NCBI RefSeq assembly: GCF_009763255.1
Contig: NZ_WSJB01000016.1
Coordinates: 1 to 64,000, forward strand
DNA from: Bordetella sp. 02P26C-1
GTDB lineage: Bacteria; Pseudomonadota; Gammaproteobacteria; Burkholderiales; Burkholderiaceae_B
Reading direction: 5' to 3'
Length of the DNA stretch: 64,000 bases
In this document: piece after piece, positions 44,511 through 54,081 of the stretch
Position numbering within the stretch: position 1 is the first letter of the stretch
How the letters are laid out: each line of letters begins with the position of its first letter
The notes under the pieces: generated by a model
Told to the model about the DNA's origin: nothing
What the model saw: only the letters and a program-made list of their open reading frames with translations
The model's database searches: none
Program-made: the position numbers and the translations under genes

Positions 44511-45442
44511 TGTGGATCTCGCTGAAAACCCCGGCGCGCCGAAGCCAGCGACAGTCGCCCGCCGCAGAACGGGGCATGGCGGTCATCGCCGCGCTGGTGG
44601 TGGTGGCGGCGGCATCGGTGGCGGCCGCTGCGATTCTCGACAGGCAGGCGTTGCTGATCGACACCCTGACGGTAGAACGCGACCGCGCCGAGGCCCAGAG
44701 TGTGTTGCGTGGTGGCATTGAATGGGCACGCGTGATTTTGCACAGCGATGCTCGCGGCAGCGCCATTACGCATAGCAGTGCGATGTGGGCACAACCCATC
44801 GTGGGGCTGGACATTCAGAGCCCGGATAAGGCGCGCGCCGGGCAGTTCTCGGGCGTTATTGAAGACGAGCAGGGCAAGGTGAACCTGTGGCGGCTGGCCG
44901 CGCAGGGTACGGTGCAACGTCAGGATCTGGTCGTGTTGCAACGCGTGCTGCGCGCATTGGACTTGCCCGACTCACTGGCCCGATCGATTGCCCAGCGTGT
45001 GGCTGACGCGCAAGGCGCTGCCGGCCGGCCCGCGAGTGCGCCCGGGTTGGCGGGAATGTCGGATCTGCTTGGCATGGAAGGCATCACGCCAGACGTGCTG
45101 CGCGCGTTATCGCCGCACGTCACCATCGTTCCGGCCAGAACCGGTATCAACGTCAACACCGCCAGCGCGGTGGTGCTAAGCGCCGTTGTTCCGGGGCTCT
45201 CTCTCGCACAGGCGCGCGATCTGGTGCGCGAGCGCGACCGGGGGCAGTGGTTTACGGATAGCGAGGACTTTCTGGATCGCTTGCCTGTCGAGAACGCTGT
45301 CCCCGCGCAGCCGGTTCACGTGCGCAGCGAGTGGTTTCTCGTTTCTGGGGAAGTCATCAGTCGCGGCGTGGCGCAGTCGATGCAGGCCCTGCTTCGGCGC
45401 GAGGGCAATGCGGCGCCAGTGATTGTTTGGGTGAGAGGCTGA
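44507..45442 (+). CDS. gspK: T2SS minor pseudopilin GspK
   Basis: ~311 aa. Basic leader and RGMAVIAALVVVAAASVAAAA helix (the Gly-Met prepilin site without Glu+5, as usual for GspK), then the large helical insertion with NVNTASAVVLSAVVPGLSLAQA (helix-hairpin-helix-like repeat typical of GspK). ATG 44507 overlaps the gspJ stop (ATGATG). Confidence 0.92.
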   Translation: MMWISLKTPARRSQRQSPAAERGMAVIAALVVVAAASVAAAAILDRQALLIDTLTVERDRAEAQSVLRGGIEWARVILHSDARGSAITHSSAMWAQPIVGLDIQSPDKARAGQFSGVIEDEQGKVNLWRLAAQGTVQRQDLVVLQRVLRALDLPDSLARSIAQRVADAQGAAGRPASAPGLAGMSDLLGMEGITPDVLRALSPHVTIVPARTGINVNTASAVVLSAVVPGLSLAQARDLVRERDRGQWFTDSEDFLDRLPVENAVPAQPVHVRSEWFLVSGEVISRGVAQSMQALLRREGNAAPVIVWVRG

Positions 45443-45467
45443 TATCAAACCAACACTACGAATCTCT

Positions 45468-46469
45468 TTGCCACCTTTGGCCTCGGTGATACCGCAATCG
45501 GTGGTCGCCTTTGCGTGCTTCAGTCGCAAGGGGCAAATTCTGCGCACGGGTGAGTTGCCTGTCGAGCAGCTCGTGTCTGTTTTGTCGGTTCATCATGTCG
45601 ATGCCATTCTGCATCCCGACGATGCGATTGTGATGACTTTGTCGTTGCCTCCTTTGCCGGGACGGCGGTTGACGGCCGCCGTGGTGAGTAGTGTCGAACC
45701 CCTGACGCTTAGCGATGTGTCGGAGCTTTGCATCGCGCACGGCCCGCGCGCTGTCGACGGCAAGGTGTGTGTGGCCTGGGCCGAGCGCGCGCGCATCGCG
45801 CGCGTGTGGCATTGTCTGGCCGACGCCGGGTTGAAGGTCGATCGGTTGGTGCCTCATGCCTTGGCATTACCCCCGGGGGATGCACAGCCCGCCCAGCCGT
45901 TGGCGTTGCCCGTCGATGAACGGTGGCAGGCTCGGCTTCCGTCCTGGTCCCTGGCGCAACCGGATTGCCGTCCGGCCAATCCGTCGCATCCTTGGCGCGC
46001 CGCCGCTTTCTGGATTGGCGCGGCTGTATTGATTTGGCTGTTGGGGTTGAACTTCTACGCGGCGAAAGTGCGTGGCGAAACACGGGCTATTCACGAGGCG
46101 ATGGACGAAGCCGTACGGACGGCGTTTCCATCGATCCAAGTCGTGATCGATCCGGTGCGACAAGCTCAGAACATGCGGGATCAGCTTCGTATGAACGAGG
46201 GAGCAGCAACCAATGACGATTTCATGTCGTTATTGACCGATAGTGCAGCGGCGATGGAATTCGCAGCGGGACAGGTGGCGTCGCTACGCTACGACGCCGG
46301 CATGTTGACCGTGGTGTTGGTCGACGGCGACGCACCTCCCGTGAACGAGGCTTCGGTCAAGCAAGCCTTTGCTGCCCGAGGCCTGGAGTTGGTTCGCCGG
46401 GACAAGACACAGAACGCCTGGCAGGTCCGTCGCGCCGGCATGGCGCTACGCAGCGAGGAGCGCTCTTGA
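45468..46469 (+). CDS. gspL: T2SS cyto-membrane protein GspL
   Basis: ~333 aa. N-terminal actin-like cytoplasmic domain that binds GspE, one TM (AAAFWIGAAVLIWLLGLNFY at ~185-205), periplasmic ferredoxin-like domain. The first standard start is the TTG at 45468, which has no ribosome-binding site. AGAGG (45434-45438) is spaced for a start at ATC 45444, which adds IKPTLRIS in frame. See findings. Confidence 0.85.
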   Translation: MPPLASVIPQSVVAFACFSRKGQILRTGELPVEQLVSVLSVHHVDAILHPDDAIVMTLSLPPLPGRRLTAAVVSSVEPLTLSDVSELCIAHGPRAVDGKVCVAWAERARIARVWHCLADAGLKVDRLVPHALALPPGDAQPAQPLALPVDERWQARLPSWSLAQPDCRPANPSHPWRAAAFWIGAAVLIWLLGLNFYAAKVRGETRAIHEAMDEAVRTAFPSIQVVIDPVRQAQNMRDQLRMNEGAATNDDFMSLLTDSAAAMEFAAGQVASLRYDAGMLTVVLVDGDAPPVNEASVKQAFAARGLELVRRDKTQNAWQVRRAGMALRSEERS

Positions 46470-47062
46470 GTACGCCATTCGAATCCCCAACGTCGCATGC
46501 GCACCGACAGGGCAGACAGGTGGTTCAACGCCTGCGTCAGCAGCTCTCGGCGTGGTGGCGCGTGCGCACGCCCCGTGAACAAAGACTGCTGCGCGTCGCG
46601 CTGGCGGTGCTCATCGGCGCGCTCGTTTGGAGTTGGGCGATACAGCCAGCTTGGCGCACCATCTCGCTATCGCGCGCGGAATTGCCGCAGCTGCAGGCAC
46701 AGGCGGCTCGCGTCGAAGGACTGATCCGTGAAACGCGTGCGCTCAAGAGTCAACGAACCGGCGGTGCTGACTACGCGCACCTGACCGAGGAATTGACCTC
46801 ATCGCTCGGCCGCGCGGGACTCGCGCCGGTCGCGCGCGTGACCGTGGGACCTGACAGCAATGCAGGTGCGGCAACAGAATGGACCGTGACCTTCAATCAG
46901 GCTGATGTGGCGCGCGTCATGCAATGGTTGGCGGATCTGCCCCATGTGTTGCATGTTCAGCCTCAGTACGTCGAGCTGGAGCGCTCCACGATCGGCGGTC
47001 GGCAACGCGCAGGTAGCGTGAACGGGATGTTGCGCATTGCCATGCCGAAGGAGGCCTCATGA
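46466..47062 (+). CDS. gspM: T2SS protein GspM
   Basis: 198 aa. TTG start at 46466 overlapping gspL's stop, with GAGGAG well placed. One TM helix (LLRVALAVLIGALVWSWAI) preceded by WWRVRTPREQRLL, the usual GspM opening, then a periplasmic ferredoxin-like domain. Dimerises with GspL. Confidence 0.88.
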   Translation: MSTPFESPTSHAHRQGRQVVQRLRQQLSAWWRVRTPREQRLLRVALAVLIGALVWSWAIQPAWRTISLSRAELPQLQAQAARVEGLIRETRALKSQRTGGADYAHLTEELTSSLGRAGLAPVARVTVGPDSNAGAATEWTVTFNQADVARVMQWLADLPHVLHVQPQYVELERSTIGGRQRAGSVNGMLRIAMPKEAS

Positions 47063-47811
47063 TCGGTTTACGTCGAGTGTGGCTAGGGCTGGCATTAGTC
47101 GCATTGGCATTGATCAGTGCACTGATCGTCGCGCCGGCACGGTGGATCCTGTTGGCGATCCCTGTGGATGCACCGTTAAGCGTGGTGGCGGCTCGCGGCA
47201 CGCTCTGGGCGGGAAGCGCCAACGTGATCATTGGGTCGGCGAGTCATCGCCGTATGCTGCCCGATCCTCTGGCGTGGGAAGTGACCTGGCTCCCCGTGCC
47301 TCGCCTGCGCGTGACGCATGCGTGGCTGGGCGGGCCCGTCGAGATCTCGCCTGGCTGGCTGGGGTTCAAGATCACGGGGCAAACATTGCAGATGCCCGCT
47401 TCCGTACTGGGCGCGGTGGATGCCCGCCTGGCGGCGATCGCCCCGGGTGGGGATCTGCGGGCGTCGTGGCCGCCGCTGACATTCGATTTTCGCGGACGGT
47501 TAACGGCTCCATCGCCATTGCACATGGATTGGCGGCAGGCGACTTCCGCGTTGAGCACGGTTCGTCCCTTGGGAAGTTATCGGCTGACTGCTACGCCTGA
47601 TGACGCCGACGGAATGCGTCTGCAGTTAAAGACGCTGCAGGGCCCTTTAATGCTTGAGGGGGCGGGCAGTATGACCGCTACCACTACCCAATTCGATGGG
47701 GTTGCTCGGGTCGAGCCCAACGCCTCCTCAGATATCCGTACACGCCTGACCGACTTGCTGGCCGCCATCGGCCCTGGAAAGAATGATCAAACGCTCTTCA
47801 GCATACGCTAG
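47059..47811 (+). CDS. gspN: T2SS protein GspN
   Basis: 250 aa. N-terminal TM (VWLGLALVALALISALIVAPA) and a periplasmic beta-rich part (APLSVVAARGTLWAGSA, then WLGGPVEISPGWLGFKI) typical of GspN, an accessory subunit. ATG overlaps gspM by 4 bp; its end overlaps the chosen gspD start by 29 bp. Confidence 0.87.
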   Translation: MIGLRRVWLGLALVALALISALIVAPARWILLAIPVDAPLSVVAARGTLWAGSANVIIGSASHRRMLPDPLAWEVTWLPVPRLRVTHAWLGGPVEISPGWLGFKITGQTLQMPASVLGAVDARLAAIAPGGDLRASWPPLTFDFRGRLTAPSPLHMDWRQATSALSTVRPLGSYRLTATPDDADGMRLQLKTLQGPLMLEGAGSMTATTTQFDGVARVEPNASSDIRTRLTDLLAAIGPGKNDQTLFSIR

Positions 47812-50284
47812 CGCTTCTCTCACCGGTACCGTCATGGAACATTCTTCTGCCGCTTTGCCCACGTACACTGGTCTGCGCCTCGCTTTCATGTTGGCGATGG
47901 CAGGTGCCATCGCGGGTTGCGCCGCTCCGTCCGGCACAGTCGGTGACAACAAGGAGACGACACCGTTAATCGTGTACACCTCGACGGGGTCGGCATGGCG
48001 GGAAGTGCCCGCTACGCCAACGGAGCCAGCGCCAAATCGCAGCCGTGCGGACACGCCGCCCAGGCGTTCCTATGAACCGGCGCCGCCACGCAGCGTACGA
48101 CCGCAGGCCATGGCGCCCAGCAGCCCCGGCACAAGTGCTGGCGCGGCAGACGGCGACACCATGCTGAACTTCAATGATGTCGATTTGCAAAGCGTCATTC
48201 GAGCGCTGGCGCACTTCACCGGCCGAAACTTTGTGGTCGATCCTCGCGTCAAGGGCAAGCTGACCTTGGTGTCGGAACAGCCGGTGAATCGCGCTACGGC
48301 ATACTCAATGCTATTGAGCGCGCTGCGTATGCAGGGATATTCGGTGGTGGAGTCTGACGGCGTCACGCGTGTTGTGCCGGAAGCCGAGGCCAAGGTGCAA
48401 GGCATGTCGGTGACCAGTGGCCCAACCACTGCGCCTCAGCCGCACAGTGGAGAGCTGATTACCCGCGTTTTTCAGCTGCGTTATGAAAACGCCGCCAATC
48501 TGATGCCGGTGCTGCGGCCTATGATCGCACCGAATAATGCCATCAATGTTTATCCAGCCAACAACACATTGGTGATCACCGATTATGCCGACAACCTCAG
48601 TCGGATCGCCGATGTGATTGCCAGCATTGATACGCCCGATTCGTTCAGCACCGATATCGTGCCGGTCCAGCACGGCATCGCCTCGGATGTCGCTGGGCTG
48701 GTGTCGCAAATGCTGAATGCTCCCGGCTCGCCTCGTGGGTCTCAACCCATTAGCGTCGTGGCCGATCCGCGCAGCAACTCCATCTTGTTGCGTGCGAGTA
48801 GTCCGGAAAAATTGGCCCAGGCGCGCACGCTCATCTATCGTATCGATAGCCCTGACACGCGCGCGGGCAATCTGCATGTGGTGTATCTGCGCAATGCCCA
48901 GGCCAGCCAGCTTGCCGAGGTGTTGCGAGGTGTCTTGAGCGGACAGAACGCCGAGCGCGGAGCGCAGTCGGGCGAGATAGCGATGAATCCGGCGACCAGC
49001 GGATCGCCGTCATCGCCCGCGCCCACGTCGATGGCGGGCCTGGACCGGAATGCCTCGCTTTCTGACTCTGGCTCTAGCCTCGCCAATATGGGCATGGAGT
49101 CGTCCGTCAGCACACGGCCGGTGGCATTCACCGCTGGCGGCGCCACGGTGCAAGCCGATCCCACCACCAACACGCTGCTGATTTCCGCACCGCCGCCGCT
49201 GTACCGCAGCTTGCGCGAAGTCATCGACCAGCTCGATCAACGGCGTGCGCAAGTGCTGGTGGAAAGCTTGATTGTCGAGGTGACCGACGAGAACAAGGCG
49301 ATGTTTGGCGTGCAGTGGATGACTGGCGGCAACGGTCTCGGTTCGGACGGATCGACCTTTCTCGGCGGTACCAATTGGGATGGCAGCGGTCTGAATCCGA
49401 ACGGCGCGACCACGATCGATGCGCTGGCGCAGGGGTTGACGTTAGGCGTGGTCAAGGGATCGGTGAACGTGCTTGGCAAAGAGATCATCAACCTCAGTGT
49501 GCTGGCCCGCGCGTTGGAGTCCACTGGGGGCGCGAATATTCTGTCCACGCCGAACCTGTTGACGCTGGATAACGAAGCGGCCAGCATCATGGTGGGGCGC
49601 ACGGTGCCCTTCGTGACGGGACGCTACACCACCTCGGGCGATGGCGCGAGCAATCCCTTTCAGACGGTGTCGCGCGAAGATGTCGGCCTCACGCTGCGCA
49701 TTCGTCCACAGATCTCAGAGGGCGGCACGGTCAAGCTCGCACTCTATCAAGAGGTGAGCAGTATCGACACCGCCGCATCGACTACCGCCGGTGGGCTGGT
49801 CACCCGCAAGCGGGCGCTCGAGACGAACGTGCTGGTCGATGATAGCCAGATCATCGTGTTGGGGGGATTGATCGAGGACTCGATTGCCGATACCACCAAC
49901 GCCGTGCCCATTCTGAGCAAGATTCCTCTGTTGGGCAGCCTCTTTCGCTATGAGAGCCGCAGCCGTACCAAGACCAACCTGATGGTGTTCTTGCGGCCGC
50001 ATATTTTACGCAGTTCGCAAGACAATGCCAGCATTACGCTGGACCGCTACAACCATATGCGTGCCATGCAGAATGGTCTGCCGGAGCGTTCTACGTGGTT
50101 TGCACCCAACCTGGGTTCGAGCGTGCTGCCGGAGATCACGCGCAACCCTGGTACGGGCTTGTTGGATTTGCGTAGTGAAGACGCTGCGCCCGCGACACCG
50201 CCAGAACCCGCGGTCAAGGTTCAGCCCATACCGCCTGTCAGCGCCAATGTGCCGCGCGCGGCTAACGGGAGCGAACCCCTGTGA
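47783..50284 (+). CDS. gspD: T2SS secretin GspD
   Basis: 833 aa at the upstream start. A lipobox-like [10 protein letters not shown] (~37-46) suggests a lipidated secretin; ATG 47834 would give a shorter, more usual signal. N0-N3 domains ([58 protein letters not shown]) and the secretin domain ([31 protein letters not shown]) are all present. Forms the outer-membrane channel. Placed after gspN, not first as in many T2SS operons. Confidence 0.93.
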   Translation: MIKRSSAYASASLTGTVMEHSSAALPTYTGLRLAFMLAMAGAIAGCAAPSGTVGDNKETTPLIVYTSTGSAWREVPATPTEPAPNRSRADTPPRRSYEPAPPRSVRPQAMAPSSPGTSAGAADGDTMLNFNDVDLQSVIRALAHFTGRNFVVDPRVKGKLTLVSEQPVNRATAYSMLLSALRMQGYSVVESDGVTRVVPEAEAKVQGMSVTSGPTTAPQPHSGELITRVFQLRYENAANLMPVLRPMIAPNNAINVYPANNTLVITDYADNLSRIADVIASIDTPDSFSTDIVPVQHGIASDVAGLVSQMLNAPGSPRGSQPISVVADPRSNSILLRASSPEKLAQARTLIYRIDSPDTRAGNLHVVYLRNAQASQLAEVLRGVLSGQNAERGAQSGEIAMNPATSGSPSSPAPTSMAGLDRNASLSDSGSSLANMGMESSVSTRPVAFTAGGATVQADPTTNTLLISAPPPLYRSLREVIDQLDQRRAQVLVESLIVEVTDENKAMFGVQWMTGGNGLGSDGSTFLGGTNWDGSGLNPNGATTIDALAQGLTLGVVKGSVNVLGKEIINLSVLARALESTGGANILSTPNLLTLDNEAASIMVGRTVPFVTGRYTTSGDGASNPFQTVSREDVGLTLRIRPQISEGGTVKLALYQEVSSIDTAASTTAGGLVTRKRALETNVLVDDSQIIVLGGLIEDSIADTTNAVPILSKIPLLGSLFRYESRSRTKTNLMVFLRPHILRSSQDNASITLDRYNHMRAMQNGLPERSTWFAPNLGSSVLPEITRNPGTGLLDLRSEDAAPATPPEPAVKVQPIPPVSANVPRAANGSEPL

Positions 50285-51702
50285 AGCCGCGCATTCCTTA
50301 TGCCTGGGCGCGGGCGCAGCGCGTGCTGCTGGAAACGTCGACGGCAGCGGGAGTTCGGCTGACGATCTCGGAACTGACGCCCGCCTGGGCGCTTGCCGAG
50401 ATTCGCCGTTGCCATGGTGAACTGCCTCACCAGGTGGTGGCGGACACCGAGTTGGATCTTATGTTGACTGCCGCTTATGCCAAGACGGGCGACGCGGCCA
50501 CCATCGTGGACGAGGCGGCCAGCGAAGTGGATCTGGATCGACTCATGCAGGAAATCCCCGCAGTCGAGGACCTGCTTGATTCGCAAGACGATGCGCCGAT
50601 CATCCGCATGATCAACGCGCTATTTACGCAGGCTAGCCGCGACGGTGCGAGCGATATCCACCTCGAAATCTTCGAGACGCATTCGATGGTACGTTACCGC
50701 GTTGACGGTATGCTGCGCGATATCGTCAGTCCGCAACGCGCGCTACACAATGCGCTGGTGTCGCGCATCAAGATCATGGCTCACCTCGACATTGCTGAAA
50801 AGCGATTGCCCCAGGATGGCCGTATCGCGTTACGCGTCGGCGGCCGTCCCATCGATGTACGGGTCTCGACATTGCCGACGGGGCACGGCGAGCGCGCCGT
50901 GCTGCGCTTGCTGGAAAAAGGCAAGGGGCAAAACGACCTCGATCATCTCGGCATGGCCGAGGACGTGCGTGCGCAACTCGATGCGTTGATTCATCGTCCG
51001 CATGGGATTGTGCTGGTCACTGGCCCCACAGGTAGCGGCAAGAGTACGACCCTATACGCGGCCATAGGACGACTCGATACCAATACGACCAACATCCTCA
51101 CCGTCGAGGACCCGATTGAATATGACTTGCCCGGTGTCGGGCAAACGCAGGTCAATAGCAAAATCAACCTGAGTTTCGCCACGGCATTGCGCGCCATTCT
51201 GCGACAGGATCCGGATGTCATCATGATCGGGGAAATCCGCGATCTGGAGACCGCGCGCATCGCAGTGCAGGCGTCGCTTACCGGGCACTTGGTGCTGGCT
51301 ACCTTGCACACCAATGACGCGGTCTCCGCGGTGACACGCTTGATCGATATGGGGGTGGAGCCCTTTCTACTGGCCTCGACCCTGCAAGGCGTGCTGGCAC
51401 AACGCCTCGTGCGCAAGCTTTGCCCGCAATGCAAGACGCGTTGCGATGTCACGGGTAGCTGGTTGCATCAGGGCTGCCCGGCATGCAATCACACGGGCTT
51501 CAGTGGCCGCACGGGCATACACGAGTTGTTTTGCGTGGACGATGCGGCCCGCGCCTTGATCCATGATGGCAGTGACGAACAGGCCTTACGGCAGGCAGCC
51601 TTGCATAGTGGCATGCGCAGCCTGCATGAAGACGGGTGGCGCTGGGTGGAGCAAGGCGTGACCACCGTGGCCGAGATATCACGCGTGACGAATGAATCCT
51701 AA
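50281..51702 (+). CDS. gspE: T2SS ATPase GspE
   Basis: 473 aa, GTG start overlapping gspD by 4 bp. Walker [14 protein letters not shown], Asp box [16 protein letters not shown], Walker [15 protein letters not shown], His box [14 protein letters not shown] and a C-terminal zinc module with two CxxC pairs (CPQC, CPAC). The N-terminal domain is short. Cytoplasmic motor of the pseudopilus. Confidence 0.95.
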   Translation: MKPRIPYAWARAQRVLLETSTAAGVRLTISELTPAWALAEIRRCHGELPHQVVADTELDLMLTAAYAKTGDAATIVDEAASEVDLDRLMQEIPAVEDLLDSQDDAPIIRMINALFTQASRDGASDIHLEIFETHSMVRYRVDGMLRDIVSPQRALHNALVSRIKIMAHLDIAEKRLPQDGRIALRVGGRPIDVRVSTLPTGHGERAVLRLLEKGKGQNDLDHLGMAEDVRAQLDALIHRPHGIVLVTGPTGSGKSTTLYAAIGRLDTNTTNILTVEDPIEYDLPGVGQTQVNSKINLSFATALRAILRQDPDVIMIGEIRDLETARIAVQASLTGHLVLATLHTNDAVSAVTRLIDMGVEPFLLASTLQGVLAQRLVRKLCPQCKTRCDVTGSWLHQGCPACNHTGFSGRTGIHELFCVDDAARALIHDGSDEQALRQAALHSGMRSLHEDGWRWVEQGVTTVAEISRVTNES

Positions 51703-51722
51703 TCCAGCGTTTACGAGACAGC

Positions 51723-52934
51723 ATGCCAGCGTTCCGATATGAAGCCAGCGACGTTCAAGGACGCGTTCAGAACGGCCTCATCGAGGCGGAAAACGAACGC
51801 ATGGCCAGACAGGCCTTGCGAGGGCGCGGACTCTTGCCTCTGACCTTAAAAGCCGCGCATCCCGCAGCTTCTTCAAAGAGCGCGTTACGTACACACCGGC
51901 GGATCAAGGACGCCGAACTGTGCTGGATGACGCGGCAGCTGGCGAGCTTGCTGGGCGCGGGGCTGCCGCTGGATACCGCGCTGAGTGCCACACTGGAACA
52001 AGCGCAAGGCCGCCATTTGACCGACGTGTTGGCCAGTGTCCGGGCCGATGTGCGCTCGGGACACCGGCTCGGGCAGGCGTTCGCCGCGCATCCGGTCGAG
52101 TTCCCCGCCATCTATCGCGCCCTCATCGATGCGGGCGAAGCATCGGGCGATTTGTCGCGGGTCATGGAGAATCTCGCGGACTATCTGGAGTCGCGCAGCA
52201 GCCTGCGTAACAAGGTGCTCACGGCGTTTATCTATCCCGCCATTGTGACGCTGGTATCGATCGGGATCGTGGTGTTTTTGTTGAGTTATGTCGTCCCACA
52301 GGTGGTGGGCGCATTCAGTCAAACGAATCAGACATTGCCGCTATTGACGCGCTTTATGCTGGCCGCGAGCGATGCTGTGCGGGAATGGGGGCCGCAGGCA
52401 GCGCTGGGCGTGGCGATCGCGCTCGGGCTGTGGCGTTGGCAGCTACGGCGGCCACAGGTCAAGCTATCTTGGCATGCCACCATTCTGAGATTGCCCGTGG
52501 TGGGTTATTTTGTCTCTGGCGTGAATACGGCGCGCTATGCGGCGACACTGGCGATCCTGACGGGCGGCGGCGTGCCGCTCCTGGCCGCACTGGAAGCCGC
52601 CGGCCGCACGCTGAGCAATGCAAAGCTGCGACAGGCCGCCGATGACGCCACGCAACGTGTGCGGGCAGGGAGTCCGCTGGCGGCCGCATTACAAGCGCAG
52701 CGGACGTTTCCCGCGCTCTTGACCTATCTCGTCAGTAGCGGTGAGCGCACGGGGGAGCTGCCGGCCATGTTGCAGCGTGCCTCGCAGACCTTGTCGGCAC
52801 AGTTAGAGAGACGCGCGATGGCCATGACCGCGCTGCTCGAGCCATTGATGATTCTGATCATGGGCGCGATCGTGCTTGTCATCGTGCTAGCGGTGATGAT
52901 GCCGATCATCGAGATCAATCAGATGAGTTTCTAA
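51723..52934 (+). CDS. gspF: T2SS inner-membrane platform protein GspF
   Basis: 403 aa with two T2SSF domains (LCWMTRQLASLLGAGLPLDT ~65; TARYAATLAILTGGGVPLL ~265) and three TM helices including VTLVSIGIVVFLLSYVVPQV and LMILIMGAIVLVIVLAVMMP. Last gene of the operon; its stop is 4 bp from that of the convergent FGE gene. Confidence 0.95.
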   Translation: MPAFRYEASDVQGRVQNGLIEAENERMARQALRGRGLLPLTLKAAHPAASSKSALRTHRRIKDAELCWMTRQLASLLGAGLPLDTALSATLEQAQGRHLTDVLASVRADVRSGHRLGQAFAAHPVEFPAIYRALIDAGEASGDLSRVMENLADYLESRSSLRNKVLTAFIYPAIVTLVSIGIVVFLLSYVVPQVVGAFSQTNQTLPLLTRFMLAASDAVREWGPQAALGVAIALGLWRWQLRRPQVKLSWHATILRLPVVGYFVSGVNTARYAATLAILTGGGVPLLAALEAAGRTLSNAKLRQAADDATQRVRAGSPLAAALQAQRTFPALLTYLVSSGERTGELPAMLQRASQTLSAQLERRAMAMTALLEPLMILIMGAIVLVIVLAVMMPIIEINQMSF

Positions 52935-52938
52935 AAGA

Positions 52939-54081
52939 TCAGCGCGATGGCGATGCGCTGGGAGGTTTGGCATCGCTCACGAGGCGAAATCCCACGTGCG
53001 ACATCGGGCTATAAGGGTCGGCGCCTTGGCGCGCACTTGGCCGATACGACAGGCAGTAGTTGTCGTTGCAGAGAAAGGACCCACCGCGGATGACCCGTTT
53101 TGGCGCAGTAGCAGGGACGCCGGGATCAGACGGATCGAAGGATTGCGTGGGGCCTTTAGGATTGTCGATGTCGGTCTTTTGACGAGCCTGGCTCGCAAAG
53201 TAATCGGCGCGATACCAGTCGGCGACCCATTGCCAGGCATTGCCCGTCATATCGTGCAGCCCGTAACCATTCGCGGGGAAGGTTTCCGCCGGCACCGTCG
53301 CGTTGGCGCCGCCCGCAGCGGGGCTGACCACGGGAAAGCGCTGTGCTTTCGTATCCCAGTAGTTCGCCATACGTTGGCCCTCGGGTTCCAGCTCATCGCC
53401 CCACACATAAGTCGCCTGTTCGAGTCCGCCGCGCGCGGCATACTCCCATTCCGCTTCGGTGGGCAGGCGTTTGCCCGCCCACTTGGCATAGGCCGATGCG
53501 TCGACATAGCTCACCTGGACCACGGGATGGTCGCCCTTGCCGGCGATGCTGCTGCCGGGCCCTTGTGGCTGACGCCAGTTTGCACCGGGGATGTAGCGCC
53601 ACCAGCTTGCATAATTGGCCAGATTCACGGGCGCCTGAGTGCCAACAAAGACCATGGCACCGGGTACCAGCACGCCCACCGGCGGGCGAGGTGTGCCGGG
53701 TGGCAGTTGGACTCGCACGGTCTCCCAATCCGGCACTTGCTCGGCCGTGGTGACATACCCGGTCTCGCGCACGAACCGCGCAAACTGGTCGTTCGTCACA
53801 TGCGTGACGTCCATCCAAAATCCGTTGACGCGAACGGGGTGTGCCGGACGTTCATTGGGTTGCGCAAGCTTGCTATCGCTACCCATTAAAAATCTGCCCG
53901 GCGGCACCCAGGCCATGTTTATCGGCCCGTTGATGCCATCCCCGATGGTGATGGTGTGAGGGACAGGCACGCTGTTCGCGTCGCGGCTCCAAAGCGCCGT
54001 CCCCGCCCATGCCAGCGCCGCCAGAACCACGCCCACGCCCGCCACGCTGGCAGCGAGCTTGCCTCGTTTAGTAAACGCCAT
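52939..54081 (-). CDS. Membrane-anchored formylglycine-generating enzyme (FGE)
   Basis: 380 aa. N-terminal helix (KLAASVAGVGVVLAALAWAG) likely anchors it with the catalytic domain outside the cytoplasm. The FGE-sulfatase fold spans ~50-370 (WVPPGRFLMGSD; KRLPTEAEWEYAARGG; DMTGNAWQWVADWY). The paired active-site cysteines C338 and C343 in GGSFLCNDNYCLSYRPSAR are both present, marking a true copper-type FGE rather than a mere fold relative. Its start overlaps the sulfatase gene's stop by 14 bp, so it very likely converts that sulfatase's Cys to formylglycine. Confidence 0.9.
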   Translation of the reverse strand: MAFTKRGKLAASVAGVGVVLAALAWAGTALWSRDANSVPVPHTITIGDGINGPINMAWVPPGRFLMGSDSKLAQPNERPAHPVRVNGFWMDVTHVTNDQFARFVRETGYVTTAEQVPDWETVRVQLPPGTPRPPVGVLVPGAMVFVGTQAPVNLANYASWWRYIPGANWRQPQGPGSSIAGKGDHPVVQVSYVDASAYAKWAGKRLPTEAEWEYAARGGLEQATYVWGDELEPEGQRMANYWDTKAQRFPVVSPAAGGANATVPAETFPANGYGLHDMTGNAWQWVADWYRADYFASQARQKTDIDNPKGPTQSFDPSDPGVPATAPKRVIRGGSFLCNDNYCLSYRPSARQGADPYSPMSHVGFRLVSDAKPPSASPSR

